64,000 nucleotides of DNA from Austropuccinia psidii (GCA_023105745.1 JALGQZ010000002.1:44754997-44818996); one strand, 5' to 3'. Counted from the stretch's first letter, positions 11,859 through 24,344 are shown. A program made the numbers and translations. Notes: generated from the sequence alone by a model not told the origin.

Positions 11859-13880
11859 ATGTCCTCAGCTAGTGTTCATTCCCACTTACCTTCTTGGATT
11901 ATCCTATGGCAAAATCAACATAATATCTGCATATATCTCCCCAATAAGCTCAATAATATTGGCTCTCTCCCTGAAAATCTCTCTAAAACATTGATACAAC
12001 TTCTTGGGGCACCACAAAATTTCATGAACTGCAGTCCTGGTGGGGCATGGATTTAATATTGCCAATACAATCCCACTAAAATAGTATTTGTTGAGGGTTT
12101 ATTGATGAATTATCATAATGATCCTTCCTAATTCTAACAACCTGATCCTGAATTTATGTTCTTCAAAGGGGATCGGAATATTCTATTCATAATTGGAAGC
12201 TTCAGAAAACAAGACTTCAAGATTAAAATGCCTAAGGAATATGATGGTAATTCTTGTAGTCAATGTGAGCTTTTAAATTCCAGATCCCCCAGCTCAAGCT
12301 CCACTACACCCTCTTATCCAGCTCTCTCTACTTTTCTATCTGAGCAGAAACCAATACAATTACCCAGTGGATAAGACCTTCCCATGATGACCCCACCCTA
12401 TTCAATGATTAAACCACCCCTCCTCCCTCATTGAAAAACCAGTCTAGCTTTTCTCTGGGATTGAGAAATCCCCAATGGAAAATCTGCTGGTAACCTTTGG
12501 GTCACCTCATTCCCTGGATCCACTTTTAATGCCAGGCACATAAGTAAAAAAAAGGTTGTCTGATCATTTCATCCCTTTTGGAAAATACACCTCTGGGGGG
12601 ACTGCTTTCAGATGATATTGGATTATGTAAAACCATTCAGGCCATTTCACTAATTGGTACATCCAAGGACCTGCTAATTTCCAACCCCCAATGCTCCACA
12701 CCCACCATTATCATCTGCCCACCTTTCTTAATCACCAACTGGAAATCAGAAATTTCCAAACATGCTCAGGCTGGGTTCCTACCAGCCAGAATCTACAATG
12801 GCCCCACTTGTCACTCATTAACCAAGACCAACATCTTACAATCTGATATCCTCATCACCTCTTAAAATACTATCACACAGTAATCTAAACAAACCACTCC
12901 CTCAAAATAATGCATTTTACAAATCAAATGGCATTGTATTATCTTTGATTAAGCACAGTTAGTGTCTGATCTTTTGATATATAAAATTAGCCATTATATC
13001 CAATGAAAATTCCCACATTTTATATAAATATCCACTCTCAATACAACACCACTCACCAGGCCATTGATAGCCTCCATTCATACTGTCAAATATGTTTAAC
13101 AGGAACACCCATTCACAACACCATTTATGACTTTTTGGGCATAATATTATTCATCTCCCAACCCCAGAGCTCAAATCAAGATAATTGGTCACCTTTCATC
13201 CTGAATAGTCTTTGAAAAGGTAGAAATGATATTTATTTTTTTTAATTGCACCAAAGCCACACATATCAAATCTCTACTCACTATTAGCCATCACTATGAA
13301 CTGCCCCCAGTTAACCCCACAATTCAGAAAGAATATTCTGCATTATACAAAGAATTTCTATCATAAAAAACCAAAGGACTAGGGTAAGCTTTCAGAAGTA
13401 TCAATAAGCTCCAGATATGCTGTATCCATCATATAGCTATTAACATTAAGGAGGATCTGGATTTGGATGTCCATGAAGGTAAGAGCACTCTGAATAGATC
13501 AGAAATAACCAAAACAATTGTGGATGTGGAAACATGCATGATAAGTAGTAAAAATTAAGAGCAAAAAGTTGAACTGTGGTTCATCCAAATCAGTTTTGGA
13601 TTCACAATGGACCCAATATCTTTATTTGTGAGTAAATTATAATATGCATCCTTTCAAAATGAACTCATTCTGACCCCAATTATCTTGTAGAATTGGTATT
13701 TTACTTGCCCATCACTCTATCCTTTCAGCACAAATTTATGGGAAAAATATGGCAAGAGGCCTAGAGAAGGCCCTGGATAAATTATCCAATAATACCAAAT
13801 GTGAAGTACTCAGTGCATCAATTGCTGCTTCTGGAACTGGCCTCAAAATCACCTGCGCTTATAATATCTCTTTAATGGTG
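11859..13880 (+). pseudogene. SNF2/Rad5-type DNA helicase relic
   Basis: Fragments in several plus-strand frames line up with a SNF2-family ATPase. Near 12590 the text GGLLSDDIGLCKTIQAISLI corresponds to motif I, where the Walker glycine has become cysteine. Then come TIIICPPFLITNW (motif Ia) and, near 13090, CLTGTPIHNTIYDFLGI (motif III). The DEAH box at 12947-12958 reads Asp-stop-Ala-Gln. A C-terminal motif V relic (ASIAASGTGLKITCAYNI) lies near 13810-13870. SNF2 proteins remodel chromatin or DNA-protein complexes using ATP; this copy cannot. The N-terminal part (about 11859-12374) is less certain. It could be a host gene copy or transposon cargo. Confidence 0.75.
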
Positions 13881-15706
13881 AGGGGCCCCCTAAAATTCCA
13901 CTGAAATTTTCCAACTCTGAAATACACTTTTCCAGGAGCCCATTTAAAGCCCAGTCATTGAGGCTCAGGATTTTGATCATCTGCATTATATTGGACAACA
14001 ACCTGTGAAATTTCTTTGCTAAATCACTCCTCCTTAAGTTGAGTTCAAAATGCATAAGGTACTTTCCAAGATTGTCTGTGACACTGATCATATTACTATT
14101 CTGAAATCTGACTCCATAGGAATGCCATATTCAATTTAAAAATAGTTCCAAGGAAAGAAACAATAATTAACTTTGTGAGCCTTCCTGATATTATCTAATT
14201 TGTGTTTGACAAAGTGATAACTCCTTTCCACCCTGTCACAGGCCCACAATGAGCTTCATTGCACTTCTTAAATATATCCTCAATGAAAATGAGAGATAGA
14301 GGAATATTAATAAGGGACACCATAGTACATGCAAGATCATATTGTTTATACTCTGATTTAGTTATCAGGTTGTTGTTAATTTAATAAATAATAATCAGAT
14401 TGTATTACACCTGCACAAACTACTCACAAGATCATAATATGTAACTTTGCTATACATTAATTTTACTAACTTATTTCAGAGGATCCCCATTTGTGCTAAT
14501 AACCAGCATCTCAAGTATCTTGAGGGTGAGAGTCTGAATTTTACTACAACTTTTGAGCCATTCTTTATCAAATACCTGAGGAGATAGCCCCTTAGGAATA
14601 TCACTATTTTCCATTGATCATATTTCCAGAAATATATCTATAGTTTTTTTACCCTTTTTTTAATAAAATTTCAAAACTCAATGTCCCTATCACTCTTTAC
14701 TGCTAACTCATTGAATAATCATGAGTTCCAGAATAATCCCAGTTTGCAGTGGTAAGCTTAATGTACATTCTCTACTACCTCCTCATTATCTGAACATACT
14801 CAAGGGTTATTGAATTTTGATGCTAATATGAGAAACTTAGCCATATCACACCATTCATGAGGGCACTCACATGTCTGTGCATAATAAATTAGATTATAAT
14901 CATATTTACTTCACAATGATGGAAAATCTAATCTCAGTCACCCTTTGACATATCTTTGGCAGCCTTTTATTCTACGTTTTTACCAAATATTCTGCATCCT
15001 TTTAAATTGACTTCCATTCTCCTTTCAAATAAGTGAAATATTTTTCCATTAAAGCTGAAGCCACACTGTAGTTATCATGATTCTTGTTCCAAAATAAAGG
15101 ATGATACTTGGTGCTGAAAAGTGCAAGCTGGAAGGTACAGTAAAACACCATGGACATTAACTTGTTGAATGGATGTTGCCATGACCTCTCCCAGTCACAA
15201 GTAAATTGATTCAGTCCTAACTTTTGGAGCTTATTTTTTCAGTAGCTTTGGAAACCCTGAGACTGAACCTGTTTTTATGGCTCATTGAAAATGTCTTTGG
15301 GAATTTATCACAGATGGCCAGCAACCTGAATCACAGTTTCATGCTCTTCTGTTCTTGGTGGTTCTGGTAGTGAGGAAAAATTTTTATCCTTAACTGTGAG
15401 TAAGAACAGGAAATGGACATGTACAGGTGATACCATCCCATGGACATTATCAGGAATTTCTGCTTTCAGTCATCTTTGATGCTCCTTCTGGCTTGCACAT
15501 CTTGCCACATTGTGAGCTTTTCAAGCCTGGTTCCTTCTCTGTCTCATCTTGGATTGATTGAGCAAACTCTGGGTGAGGGGCATTTGAGGGTGGGTAAAAT
15601 CACTATTTGACCAAGTGCCCTCCTCATGCACTGTACAATTGTCCCTCCTTTGTTCACCATTTGTCTTGCTTCAAGTTGAAAACATGTTCTCCTCATCATC
15701 ATCCAT
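13860..15706 (-). pseudogene. unidentified decayed gene, rich in CGA-to-TGA stops
   Basis: On the minus strand a reading frame starts at ATG (complement of 15704-15706) with MDDDEENMFS and continues through charged, protein-like sequence such as LNQFTCDWERSWQHPFNKL and NHDNYSVASALMEKYFTYLK near 15000-15200. At the far end it reads LGFKWAPGKVYFRVGKFQW near 13900-13970, reached after frame changes. Many interruptions are TGA, for example three within about 70 codons at 13870-14080, as expected if arginine CGA codons decayed at CpG. I do not recognise the family. It converges on the helicase relic and overlaps its last bases. Coding-like minus-strand text also appears near 16740-17000 and may be an upstream part. 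Confidence 0.5.
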
Positions 15707-17444
15707 GGTTTTTTCAATTAACTGGCATGACTCATTCTTTGTTTGGAGGCATACAGATCATGACATCCAGCGACTATTTCTTCATGGACCAGAGGTGAAG
15801 ATGCATCAAATTAACCACCTAATATGCAAATAATAAGTTAACAACTCAAATAATTCATAGAAACTGAACATACTCACAGTCTTCAATTTACTCCTGAGTT
15901 TGAAATGTCTTGCCTTTAGGTTCCATATCTAATTAACAAAACAGAAATATTGGATTGTGAAAAATGGTTATATTTGGTAATAAAAATGACTTACTCTGAT
16001 GAAGAGTCAAACCAGGATTCCCCTTGGAAAGAACACTCTGAGTAATTACAAGATTTTTCAATGGTATTTTTAATGGTTCACCATCAACTCTTTTATCATA
16101 TCCCACATGGTCCTGAGAGCATGATGGAAAATTTAGTGATGGCTGCTTACTAACCCAAAGAATTCCTGGGACTCCACAGGATTCCCACCAGAATCAAGGG
16201 AGAATCCATGTGAAAAATTTGAGTGCGCATTAGCCTTTGTTGAGATTTAGGGTGTGCTTCCTGGTCCCACAGAAACATTAATTTATGTATCAGTGGGATT
16301 TGGGGTAATTGAAGCAAGGAAAGTATTTGGTATTGTCCAACAAGTCATATTACAAGCCATTGCATTGCCCACATCAATATTAAGACCTGAGACATTAATG
16401 AAGAATGCAATAGGGGATGTTAGGGAAACGTGGGGACTCATTGGTTACTGTGTTTGAACATATTCTGTGCTAGATTCACTATAAAACTCATGAAATGATT
16501 CTGAATAGGATTTACATGGGTCAGAAGATGACCTAAGGGGTAAAATACTACAATAATATTTTGAACTTGATAAAACAGCTCAGTATTATGATAAAATGTA
16601 GTGATCTCAGATGAAAGTTTTTCAAAAATATGTGATAGAAATTAAATTAATCTTGCAAGCCAATTCTCTTATGGAAGTTTGATAGGACTATTTTTAAGAT
16701 AATTTACACAACCTAATATTGAGCTCCTCCATTTTTGTCGGAAACCACACTGCATGGCCCATCAGCATATGGTGTGATATTTTTTTATCTCAAAGAGGAC
16801 CCAATGTACATTGGTAATCAGATTCCATGAAAACTTCCAAACAGCTTTAATTCACACTCCCTATTTTCACATTCTGATTATTATCCAAATTGACATTGGA
16901 TGCATCAAAATTCACAGGAATTCTATATCTGTATAATGGTATATTTCTGAAGGATTTACCCACAAAAGATACATCACCTTTTCATGAAAGGCAAGAATTT
17001 TTAATTGAGGAGTTCTTAATACCCAAATCACATTCTAACCAAATATCAAAGCCTTAACTCCACTCAAAACCATTATGTAATAGAGTTATATACTTATTTC
17101 TGGAATAAGGGTTAAACCCTTTACAATGTCATGCCAGAATACATGGTTTAAATGTTACTCCCCTCAATTCAATGTTGACATTTCACTCATGGAACCCACC
17201 TGAGAGGCCAAATTCACTTTATCTCCATCTTTAAATAAACTATAATATGTAAAAGAATTTAACAGCAATGAATTTCACCTAAGTAGAATCCTAACCAGTT
17301 GCCCCCATCCACATGTGACACATTAGGATTTATTCCCTGAAGCTCAGCCACCTTTCCCAAATTGGATAGAATCACTAACTGGCTCAGTTTATCTCCCCCT
17401 TCATAAAAAAATACTTCATTTTTTCCCAATTAAACACTCTGGAA
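15707..17444. other. decayed sequence, possible minus-strand coding relic
   Basis: No intact frame. At about 16740-17000 the minus strand reads protein-like text (FVGKSFRNIPLYRYRIPVNF, HHMLMGHAVWFPTKMEEL) with few stops, family unknown. The rest shows nothing I can name. Confidence 0.35.
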
Positions 17445-17449
17445 TCCTG
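17445..17449. repeat. target-site duplication CACTC (left, element C)
   Basis: CACTC precedes the left LTR of element C and recurs at 37940-37944 after the right LTR, 20.5 kb away. Confidence 0.85.
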
Positions 17450-18876
17450 TGACTCAAAACCAGGGCACAAGCATGACAGCCAAATAGCATGAACCAATGG
17501 TAAAGCCAAGTTACCACCAAACCATGGAGATGAGCCAAATTAGCTCAAAATGGATCAAAAGAAAGAGGAAGTTCACCCCTTACCAAATATACAGGTCCCA
17601 TCATCATAGGACAAAGAATAACAAAGTTATTCCTGCTCAAAATTGTTGCAGAGCATAAACTTTAATTTTCACCTCTCATCTAAAATACAGAGTAAGAGGC
17701 TTAACCCCATCAAATGGGTATTCAAAAATAAAGATCTAAGTCAGGGCTATCCAATGTTACCATCCAAACTGAGCTAGCACCAGTATTAAGGAATTCATGG
17801 CCAAATTCAGGCCAAATAAGGGTGAATAAAATATTCACCTCTCATCTAACTTCTACAGTTTTAGTGTGAGATACCTAAAGTGGGGTCCCTTTGGAGAGAG
17901 AATAATCAGGGCTATCTTATGGTTCCATCAATTTCCCTATATCTCATCTAGAACAGACATTATAAGGCATACAAGCCCAATACAGCTTTTTGCCTAAAAC
18001 ACACATATGTACAAAATTCTTGTACATGGCATGCCTTTTCCATATTTCATGATAGCCATATACAATGAGGTACTATTTTGTAGAAAATATACAGGGATAC
18101 ACACTGAACCAATTTTCAGGTTGATATCTCAAAAACTGACAATGTTATGGCTGTTTTAAGGTCAAAATCCCACAGTTTGGGAAATACAGCCTTACCATGG
18201 GATAATATCCAATAACTATGATTATGAGGTGTCAAACAGATGAAGAAGCTTGTTTTTACTTCAATATCTCATATTTCATTCAATACTGGGGTCCCAAACA
18301 AGTTCTGTACAGCATTCTACGCATCATACGCGTTAGAATCAGGCTATGTGGTCCCCAGATAAACATTTTCCCCTGTATTGGTGAAAATTGCACAGATGTG
18401 GTTTCAAAACCACATCTGAGCTCAATATGGCATATACAGGCCTTTTTCAAACCACAAGCCTGTCCTAGAGAGTGAAAAAATCCTCACTTCCTCTACGTGA
18501 AAAGGTCTAGCAGCCTTTTAACCCCATTTCAGGATAAAAGGAGGCCTTTTTCACAGCCAGAAAAGGAATCCCCATCCTGCTCTTGAATTCCTACATAGTA
18601 AAACTGTCAAAAAGATTTATAATATTGGAAATAATCAGGTTATACTTTGAATTTAAGTATTTCAGCTGTTATTGTAGTAATCCAACTGGTAAGACTTCAC
18701 CCGGGGCTTTCAACAGGACTCACCACCACCATATCATTATATTAAAGCCCTTATTATCTTACTCTTAACCTTTATTTCCCTCAAAAAAAAATTTATTTGC
18801 CATTTTTACCATGTCACAGTCATAGTTAAAGCTTGTAAATATAATTATACACCTTTATCATAGACTCAGCCTGACA
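17450..18876 (+). repeat. 5' LTR of element C
   Basis: 1427 bp, aligning with 36521-37939 from TGGAATCCTGTGACTC (right copy GGTCAGCCTTTGATTC) to the end CTGACA (right copy CTTACA). The original ends were probably TGTCAG...CTGACA. Confidence 0.85.
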
Positions 18877-18896
18877 TTTTGCAGGCCTGGCCATGT
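18877..18896 (+). other. possible primer-binding region of element C
   Basis: Directly after the LTR the text contains GGCCTGGCCATG. Element D has GGCCTGGCCGTG at the equivalent place (26545-26556). Conservation next to the LTR suggests the minus-strand primer site, but I could not match a tRNA 3' end, so self-priming or another primer is possible. Confidence 0.35.
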
Positions 18897-18921
18897 TTTT
18901 TTAACTTTTTGGACCTTATAA

Positions 18922-19503
18922 GTGAGTTTTTTCTCTTATTTTCTCTATTCTGACAAATTGTTTTACCTTTTTTCGATGTAATTTCTTCATCAAAATATAT
19001 ATAATATATATCTTATATATATATTTATAGTGGTATATGTCATATACCACCATTATTTATATTCTTTCAATCAAACTGTGGCGTGGTTGATTATAATTCA
19101 ATCACCACAAAAACCCTTATTTTTGGTGTGTTTTACATATAAAAACACCTCAAGCCATTGATAAAGTCCTTTTTTAATTAATATAAGGACACCTCTTACT
19201 GTAGAGCCAACAGTTGAGGCATGGTTGAGTGTATTGTTGATTCAATTACACTCTTGTATACCACACTTTTTTTTATATTATACTCGCTAATTACAAGCTA
19301 TTCTGTGAGATACTGGCATACAAACAGTGTACCAGACATTTGTAAGCTGTATTTCTGATGTGAAATTGTTAATTCAATTACACTGTCATTATGCAAGGGC
19401 ATATTGTAGTAACATACAAGCCCAGAGGCCATTCTTAGACGTGCAAACAGCATTTTAAGAATTCTAAACTTACATTAAGCCCTCTTTTTCCTGTTTGATT
19501 CAG
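18922..19503 (+). promoter_or_regulatory. candidate leader intron 1 of element C
   Basis: Candidate donor CTTATAA|GTGAGT (exon would end at 18921, an A) and acceptor TTGATTCAG|TG at 19501-19504. Joining A to TG creates an ATG that opens the overlapping ORF. Element D has a matching pair (CTTATAA|GTAAGT at 26094, CTCTAG|TG at 27092). Splicing itself is inferred. Confidence 0.45.
19030..19050. repeat. 21-bp perfect palindrome
   Basis: GTGGTATATG T CATATACCAC: ten-base arms around a single central base, in the AT-rich leader of element C beside TATATA runs. It could be a protein-binding site or simple AT-rich structure. Confidence 0.7.
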
Positions 19504-20572
19504 TGGAATAAAACTACATACCACTTGAGACCCAGTCACAGGCTAACACACCAGTGATACCCTCAGAGCCAGAGGGCAGCAAGGGCAAAGGAAAGAGGCA
19601 CAGTGAAGGCCTGATTACAGCAAAGAAGTTGACACCCATTGCCACTCAGAGGAATAGAAAACCACAAAACACTGCTTCTATATAAGTTACACCAACCTTA
19701 ACTACTTGTACAGGGAAAATTACCATAATTAACCCAGTTGTAACCTCTAAAGGTAAATTTCCAAAATCAGCAGACAAACCATTTGTACAAGGCACAGTCA
19801 TAGGTAAATACCCTAAGAACATAAAGTTTTTGACTGCTTGCAAACACTGATATGTCACCTGTTCACCTCAGAAACCTTGGCTTCCAAAGGAACCAACCAG
19901 AGGACAGAGAAGGCTTGTCCAGAACCAGAAGAGTTGGAAGAGGACACCTTGGACACAGTGGTGGATAGAAAGACACTGAGGGAAATCATACCCACCCTGC
20001 CATTCACTTTCCAATTCAGCAGGAACCTAAAACCAGAGGACTGGAAAGACATGGATCAAGCTCTTCAGCTCCACCAACTCCTCAAAGATTTATTTCAATG
20101 GAGCATGGACAACAAGAGGTTCAACCTGGCATTCCACTGGGCAGAACTTGGAGCAAGTTGCAAGGAGATTTTTCTCAAAGAGATAGACTTCAGAGATCTT
20201 ATGGTAATCAACAAAGTTTAAAATCCCACCAGGCAGTTCAGACTCCTGGAGGTGAGAAAAAACAGGATAAGGGAGAATCAAGCCATGATCCAAACTATAG
20301 AAGAACAGCTGACCCAGACAGGGCACACTCAGATTGCTTAAGGCTCACAAGTAGAAGGCCAAATCAGCTCTCCAGTGGCTTCACACCATTCAGAAACCAA
20401 CATATAAGTGGCCAAAAGTCACCATTCTTCATAATCCCAGGAGGTTTCCAGGAGAAGGCAAGGATACAAGGGCAAAAACAAGACCACCTTCAGCCAGAGG
20501 AAGAGAGAGTCAGACCCAATGATCCAGAAGCTGTTGGATTTTTTGAAAGAAGTGTACAAGAGCCGGAAGTAG
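19504..20572 (+). pseudogene. overlapping +1-frame ORF of element C (two exons)
   Basis: Exon 1 (19504-19803) reads PLETQSQANTPVIPSEPEGS, then GSKGKGKRHSEGLITAKKL. A 68-base intron 19804-19871 (G|GTAAAT ... CACCTCAG|) leads to exon 2 (19872-20572) with a globular-looking helical part, TLPFTFQFSRNLKPEDWKDM and LQLHQLLKDLFQWSMDNKRF, and a basic tail ending MIQKLLDFLKEVYKSRK. With a split ATG the frame is 334 codons including the stop, an exact multiple of three. It runs in +1 relative to gag and overlaps it from 19872. About six in-frame stops show decay. I do not recognise the domain. Element D carries the same arrangement. Confidence 0.6.
19804..19871 (+). promoter_or_regulatory. candidate intron containing the gag start codon (element C)
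   Basis: 68 bases from GTAAAT to CACCTCAG, a normal fungal intron size. It contains the ATG at 19852-19854 that begins gag (MSPVHLRNLGF...). Retained, it gives gag; removed, it gives the +1 frame. Confidence 0.5.
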
Positions 20573-22480
20573 TTGTGATTAGCTTTATAATCAGTAGTCC
20601 CATTAATAGAAATATTACCCCCACTCAGATTGATCATAATGTTGTCACACCTGAGAGTAACCTAAACAGTGATGCACTGTGGTTACAAATGTCCCAATAT
20701 GCTAAGCAAACTCAAAAGCAGTTTGCAGAACTTGAAGCAAGCCATGAGAGGATGAAAATATTGACATCCTTCATGGAAAAAACTGTTAAAAACCATCAAG
20801 AAGGACATTCTCAATTGAGCAAAGCCTCTGAAGAAACCAAAAAAGTACTGAACCTAGTCTTTGAAGAACAAAACAACAGCAAAATGGACAGGGATTGTCT
20901 GGATCAAGACATAAACAAACTGTTTAATGTCTACCATAGCATGAAGCCCCAACCACAAGGCCATGTTATGAATAATCCATATCACCAGGATGACATCAAA
21001 CCAGATGCCATGCTGATTAATAAAGAAAGATCTCCATCACAATACCAGTATGGAGATAGTATGTCTTATTCAGAGAAGGAAGCCTTGAAGCAGCTTCCTG
21101 AGGCCTCAATCTGGCCCAAATTCTCTAGAACTGGAGAATATGATCATATGGAACTCATAGATTATATTGATGGACTCTTCATTGTTGTACCGAGAATACC
21201 AGACTACTGGATTACTGCTAGACTTAATACAGCATTCAAGGGACATACTAGTATATGGTACACAGAAATGAAAGAAATCCATGGTGGAAGAGTCAAATAA
21301 TCCAAAAGTACAGAAATGGTACTTGGATATGGCAGAAGACCATGTCATTTGAAGATGACAAATACCTTGTGGAAAAAGATCCATATGAGTGGTGTCTGAG
21401 ATAGTCTAAAAGACTCAAAGCCATTGATCCTCAAATGAACATTCAGATGAGGAATCACAAACTCCTGACACAAATGCCAGGAGAACTGGAGCATGCATTT
21501 AAATACAGATGCAACCACAATTGCACTCTAGATGACATTGCAAATACCTTACAAGATGTAAGGAAAAGAACTAATATAGGGAAATACACCCCATATAAAA
21601 GCAATAGTTTCAAAGAGAAATGACCTTTCAGGGTGGAGATTAAAGACAAACCCAGAGAAAGGGTGGCAGAAGTGGAAAAGAAGAAAAATTCTTGTCACAA
21701 CTGTGGTTCAACAGACCACTATGCCAACAACTGTCCAAAGGCAAAGAAAAAAGTCTATTCCATTGAGAAAGTCCCAGATGAGGAATCTCCCACAGAGGAT
21801 TCTGACTCAGATTACATGGGTGATGCCATCAGAGAAAAATTTGATGATGACCAAGACCCAAGAGAAGAATTCCTAGTGGAATACCAAGAGGAAACTCCAC
21901 TAAAAATCCAAGACATACAGTTGGAAGCAGGCATGCCACAAGATACTTCTAACAAAAACTTGTGCCAACACACACAAGATGCACAAACATTCCTGGTTAC
22001 ACCAACCAAAGGAATGGAATACATACATGGAACAGCCACAAAAATGACTGTTTGTATTGACAATGCTCAACATCTATTGATCATTGACAGTGGAACACAC
22101 TGCTCCATAGTGGCCAGAAATTATCTGGACAACCACTTCCCAAACTGGGAAAACCAGCTCTTTCCCACCAAGGCAAAGAACTTCAAGAGTGCATCAGGAA
22201 GATGACTGTCATTGGGAAAATTATCAAAGAGATAGTTATACCCCACAGGATAGGTAAAATCAGACTCAACCCAGAGTTTGTTGTTCTTGATGATGCCCAC
22301 ATTCAAGGGTTTTTGTTGGAAACAGATTACCAGAGGATGTATGGAATAGATATTTACAATATTAAAAACAGAAACATTACCATTGGTACCAACATGGAAA
22401 AGAAATTTTCACTTGATATATACCAAATATCTTTCCAAGATCCTCTTGAAGAACTACTGAATGAATTCAGAGAGGGATAG
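19852..22480 (+). pseudogene. gag and protease of element C (broken)
   Basis: The frame opens at ATG 19852 and is interrupted by TAG at 19966. It then runs openly from about 20098 to 21300, first rich in Gln, Ser, Gly and Pro, then with a capsid-like region (LPEASIWPKFSRTGEYDHM). After frameshifts near 21300 and 21620 the zinc knuckle CHNCGSTDHYANNC (CX2CX4HX4C) appears near 21695, followed by acidic linker and the protease motif LLIIDSGTHCSIVARNYL near 22075. Gag packages element RNA and the protease processes the polyprotein. The part ends at TAG 22478-22480, in frame with the downstream RT. Order and motifs match element D at lower identity. Confidence 0.85.
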
Positions 22481-24344
22481 TTTAGCACCACCCTCACCAG
22501 TAAACAGAAACTAAGTTTACTAAAAATTCTGAGAAAAAATAGACCAGAATTTTCCATTGGTGAAGAACCATTAGGAAATATTAAAGGCCATGATATGAAA
22601 CTATATCTGGATGTGGAAAGACCTTATCCACCCATGCTCAGGAGACCTCCTTACCCAGAAATTCTGGAAACCGGGAAGGAAATTGAAAAACATATCAATG
22701 AACTCCTGGACATGGATGTCATCAGAAATATTGGACACAATGAAATAGTGGAAATTACCACTACTGTCCTGATCACCTGGCATGATGGCAAGTCTAGGCT
22801 GTGTGGAGATTTCATAGCTCTGAATAACTACACCAAAGCTGACAGGTATCCTATACCCAGGATACCTCATGCATTAGACAAACTGGCAAATATTGATGAA
22901 ATCATTATATACTCAGAGACATGGGAAGACCATGTGCAATACATAGAGAGAGTGCTAAGTAAATGCACACCCATAAATCTGAAAATTTCACTTAAAAAGT
23001 GAAATTTTGGCCAACAAGAGCTACTAGCTCTAGGACATAAAGTCTCAAGTATTAGTCTGGCAATTTACCAGAACAAATTAGTAGCAGTAATGCAAAAGCC
23101 AGTACCAAGAAAAATCAAAGAGAGGCAATCTCTCCTTGGTTTTTCTAGCTACTATAGAAACCACATCAAAAACCTCTGTCCACATAACTAGTAGTTTATA
23201 CAAGTGATGTTAAAAAGATGTAGTTTTTCAAATTACCAAGGAAAGAAGGGCTGCATATGAGAAGACCAAATATGAACTCACAAATGCACCTGTGCTCATC
23301 TTTCCTGACTTTGAACTAACATTCAAGCTATAAATAGATGCAGCATGTAGCCAAGGCTTAGGAGCAGCCCTTCACCAGAGACAAACTGTGGATGGTGAAC
23401 CAAGAGAGGGAGTAATATGTTACATCTCTAGTCAACTGAAAGATTCAGAAGCCAGGTATGGGGCCACCCAGACTGAATGTCTATGCTTAGTCTGGGCTCT
23501 AGAAAAACTCCGCTATTATTTGGAGGATGCAGTCTTTGAAGTCTACACAGACTGCACAGCCTGGAAGTCTTTACTAAACATGAAGACTACCAATAGACAC
23601 ATGCTGAGGTGGCAAATAGCCATCCAGGAGTATAGAGGGAATATGACAATCATATACAAAGAGGGTAAAAGTCATACCAATGCAGATGGCCTCAGCAGAT
23701 GGCCACTGGATAATGTCAAAAGCAACCCAGCTTATGAACCTGAGGTAGAAGCTAAAATTCCTATCCATTTCATGGAAATAGACAGGAAGAAAAACTCAAG
23801 ATTTTCTGAGCAGGCACCAGAAAGTGGTACCCCAGACAGTGGAAACACTGACTCAGAAGGAACAGAAACTCCCATATTGGGAATACATTCCTCAGAACTG
23901 CACAATGAATTATTCAGTGCAGTGATGAAGCCATATTCCAAGCACAAACAATATGGCATATTGTTGCAACTCCTTCAAAAAAAGTACAGGAGCCCAGAAC
24001 TGGAATTCCAGTTAGAGGAACCCTGGTTGAGGGACTATAAGGATAATTAATTTTTCCTTATAGATGGCCTGCTCTACCATTGAGAGAAACACACTGGCCC
24101 CCTTGCAATAATAGACAGAGACCATATATCTTTGATCCTGCAGGAATGCCATGACTGCCCCTATATGGGATACATGAGTGAAGACAGGACCAAAGAAATG
24201 GTGACAAGCACTGCTTGGTGACCCAAATGGGAACAAGAGTTGAGTGAATACATCAACACTTGTGAAAGATGCCAGAAGGCAAATAGACAAGATGGGAAGA
24301 AGTATGGGTTACTTCAACACATAGAAGAACCCAAGCACCCATGG
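22481..24344 (+). pseudogene. RT, RNase H and integrase N-terminus of element C (broken)
   Basis: After the TAG the same frame continues with DVERPYPPMLRRPPYPEI and TWHDGKSRLCGDFIALNNYT, the first RT blocks. About 80 codons of the RT palm are then missing compared with element D: the text jumps from LDKLANI to IDEIIIYSETW, removing the fingers and palm strands and most of the YIDD motif. RNase H is well kept ([41 protein letters not shown]) at 23388-24050. The integrase zinc region follows (CERCQKANRQDGKKYG) and stops at 24344, where element D is inserted. The remainder resumes at 35363. Confidence 0.87.
24340..24344. repeat. target-site duplication CATGG (left, element D)
   Basis: CATGG at 24340-24344 matches 35363-35367. 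Removing D and one copy restores continuity of the C integrase, from ...EPKHPW to ETMNMDWV. Confidence 0.9.

Noticed and set aside
11859..13880. A functional SNF2 helicase gene with introns
   Set aside because: Walker A glycine is changed, the DEAH box contains a stop and several frame changes lie inside conserved motifs rather than at splice sites.
13849..14091. Minus-strand open frame of 80 codons
   Set aside because: It is an alternative frame over the unidentified relic. The neighbouring frame with CGA-to-TGA stops is the more protein-like one.
22481..24344. Treating element C as an active element because RNase H looks intact
   Set aside because: The RT core is deleted, frames are broken and D is inserted in the integrase.
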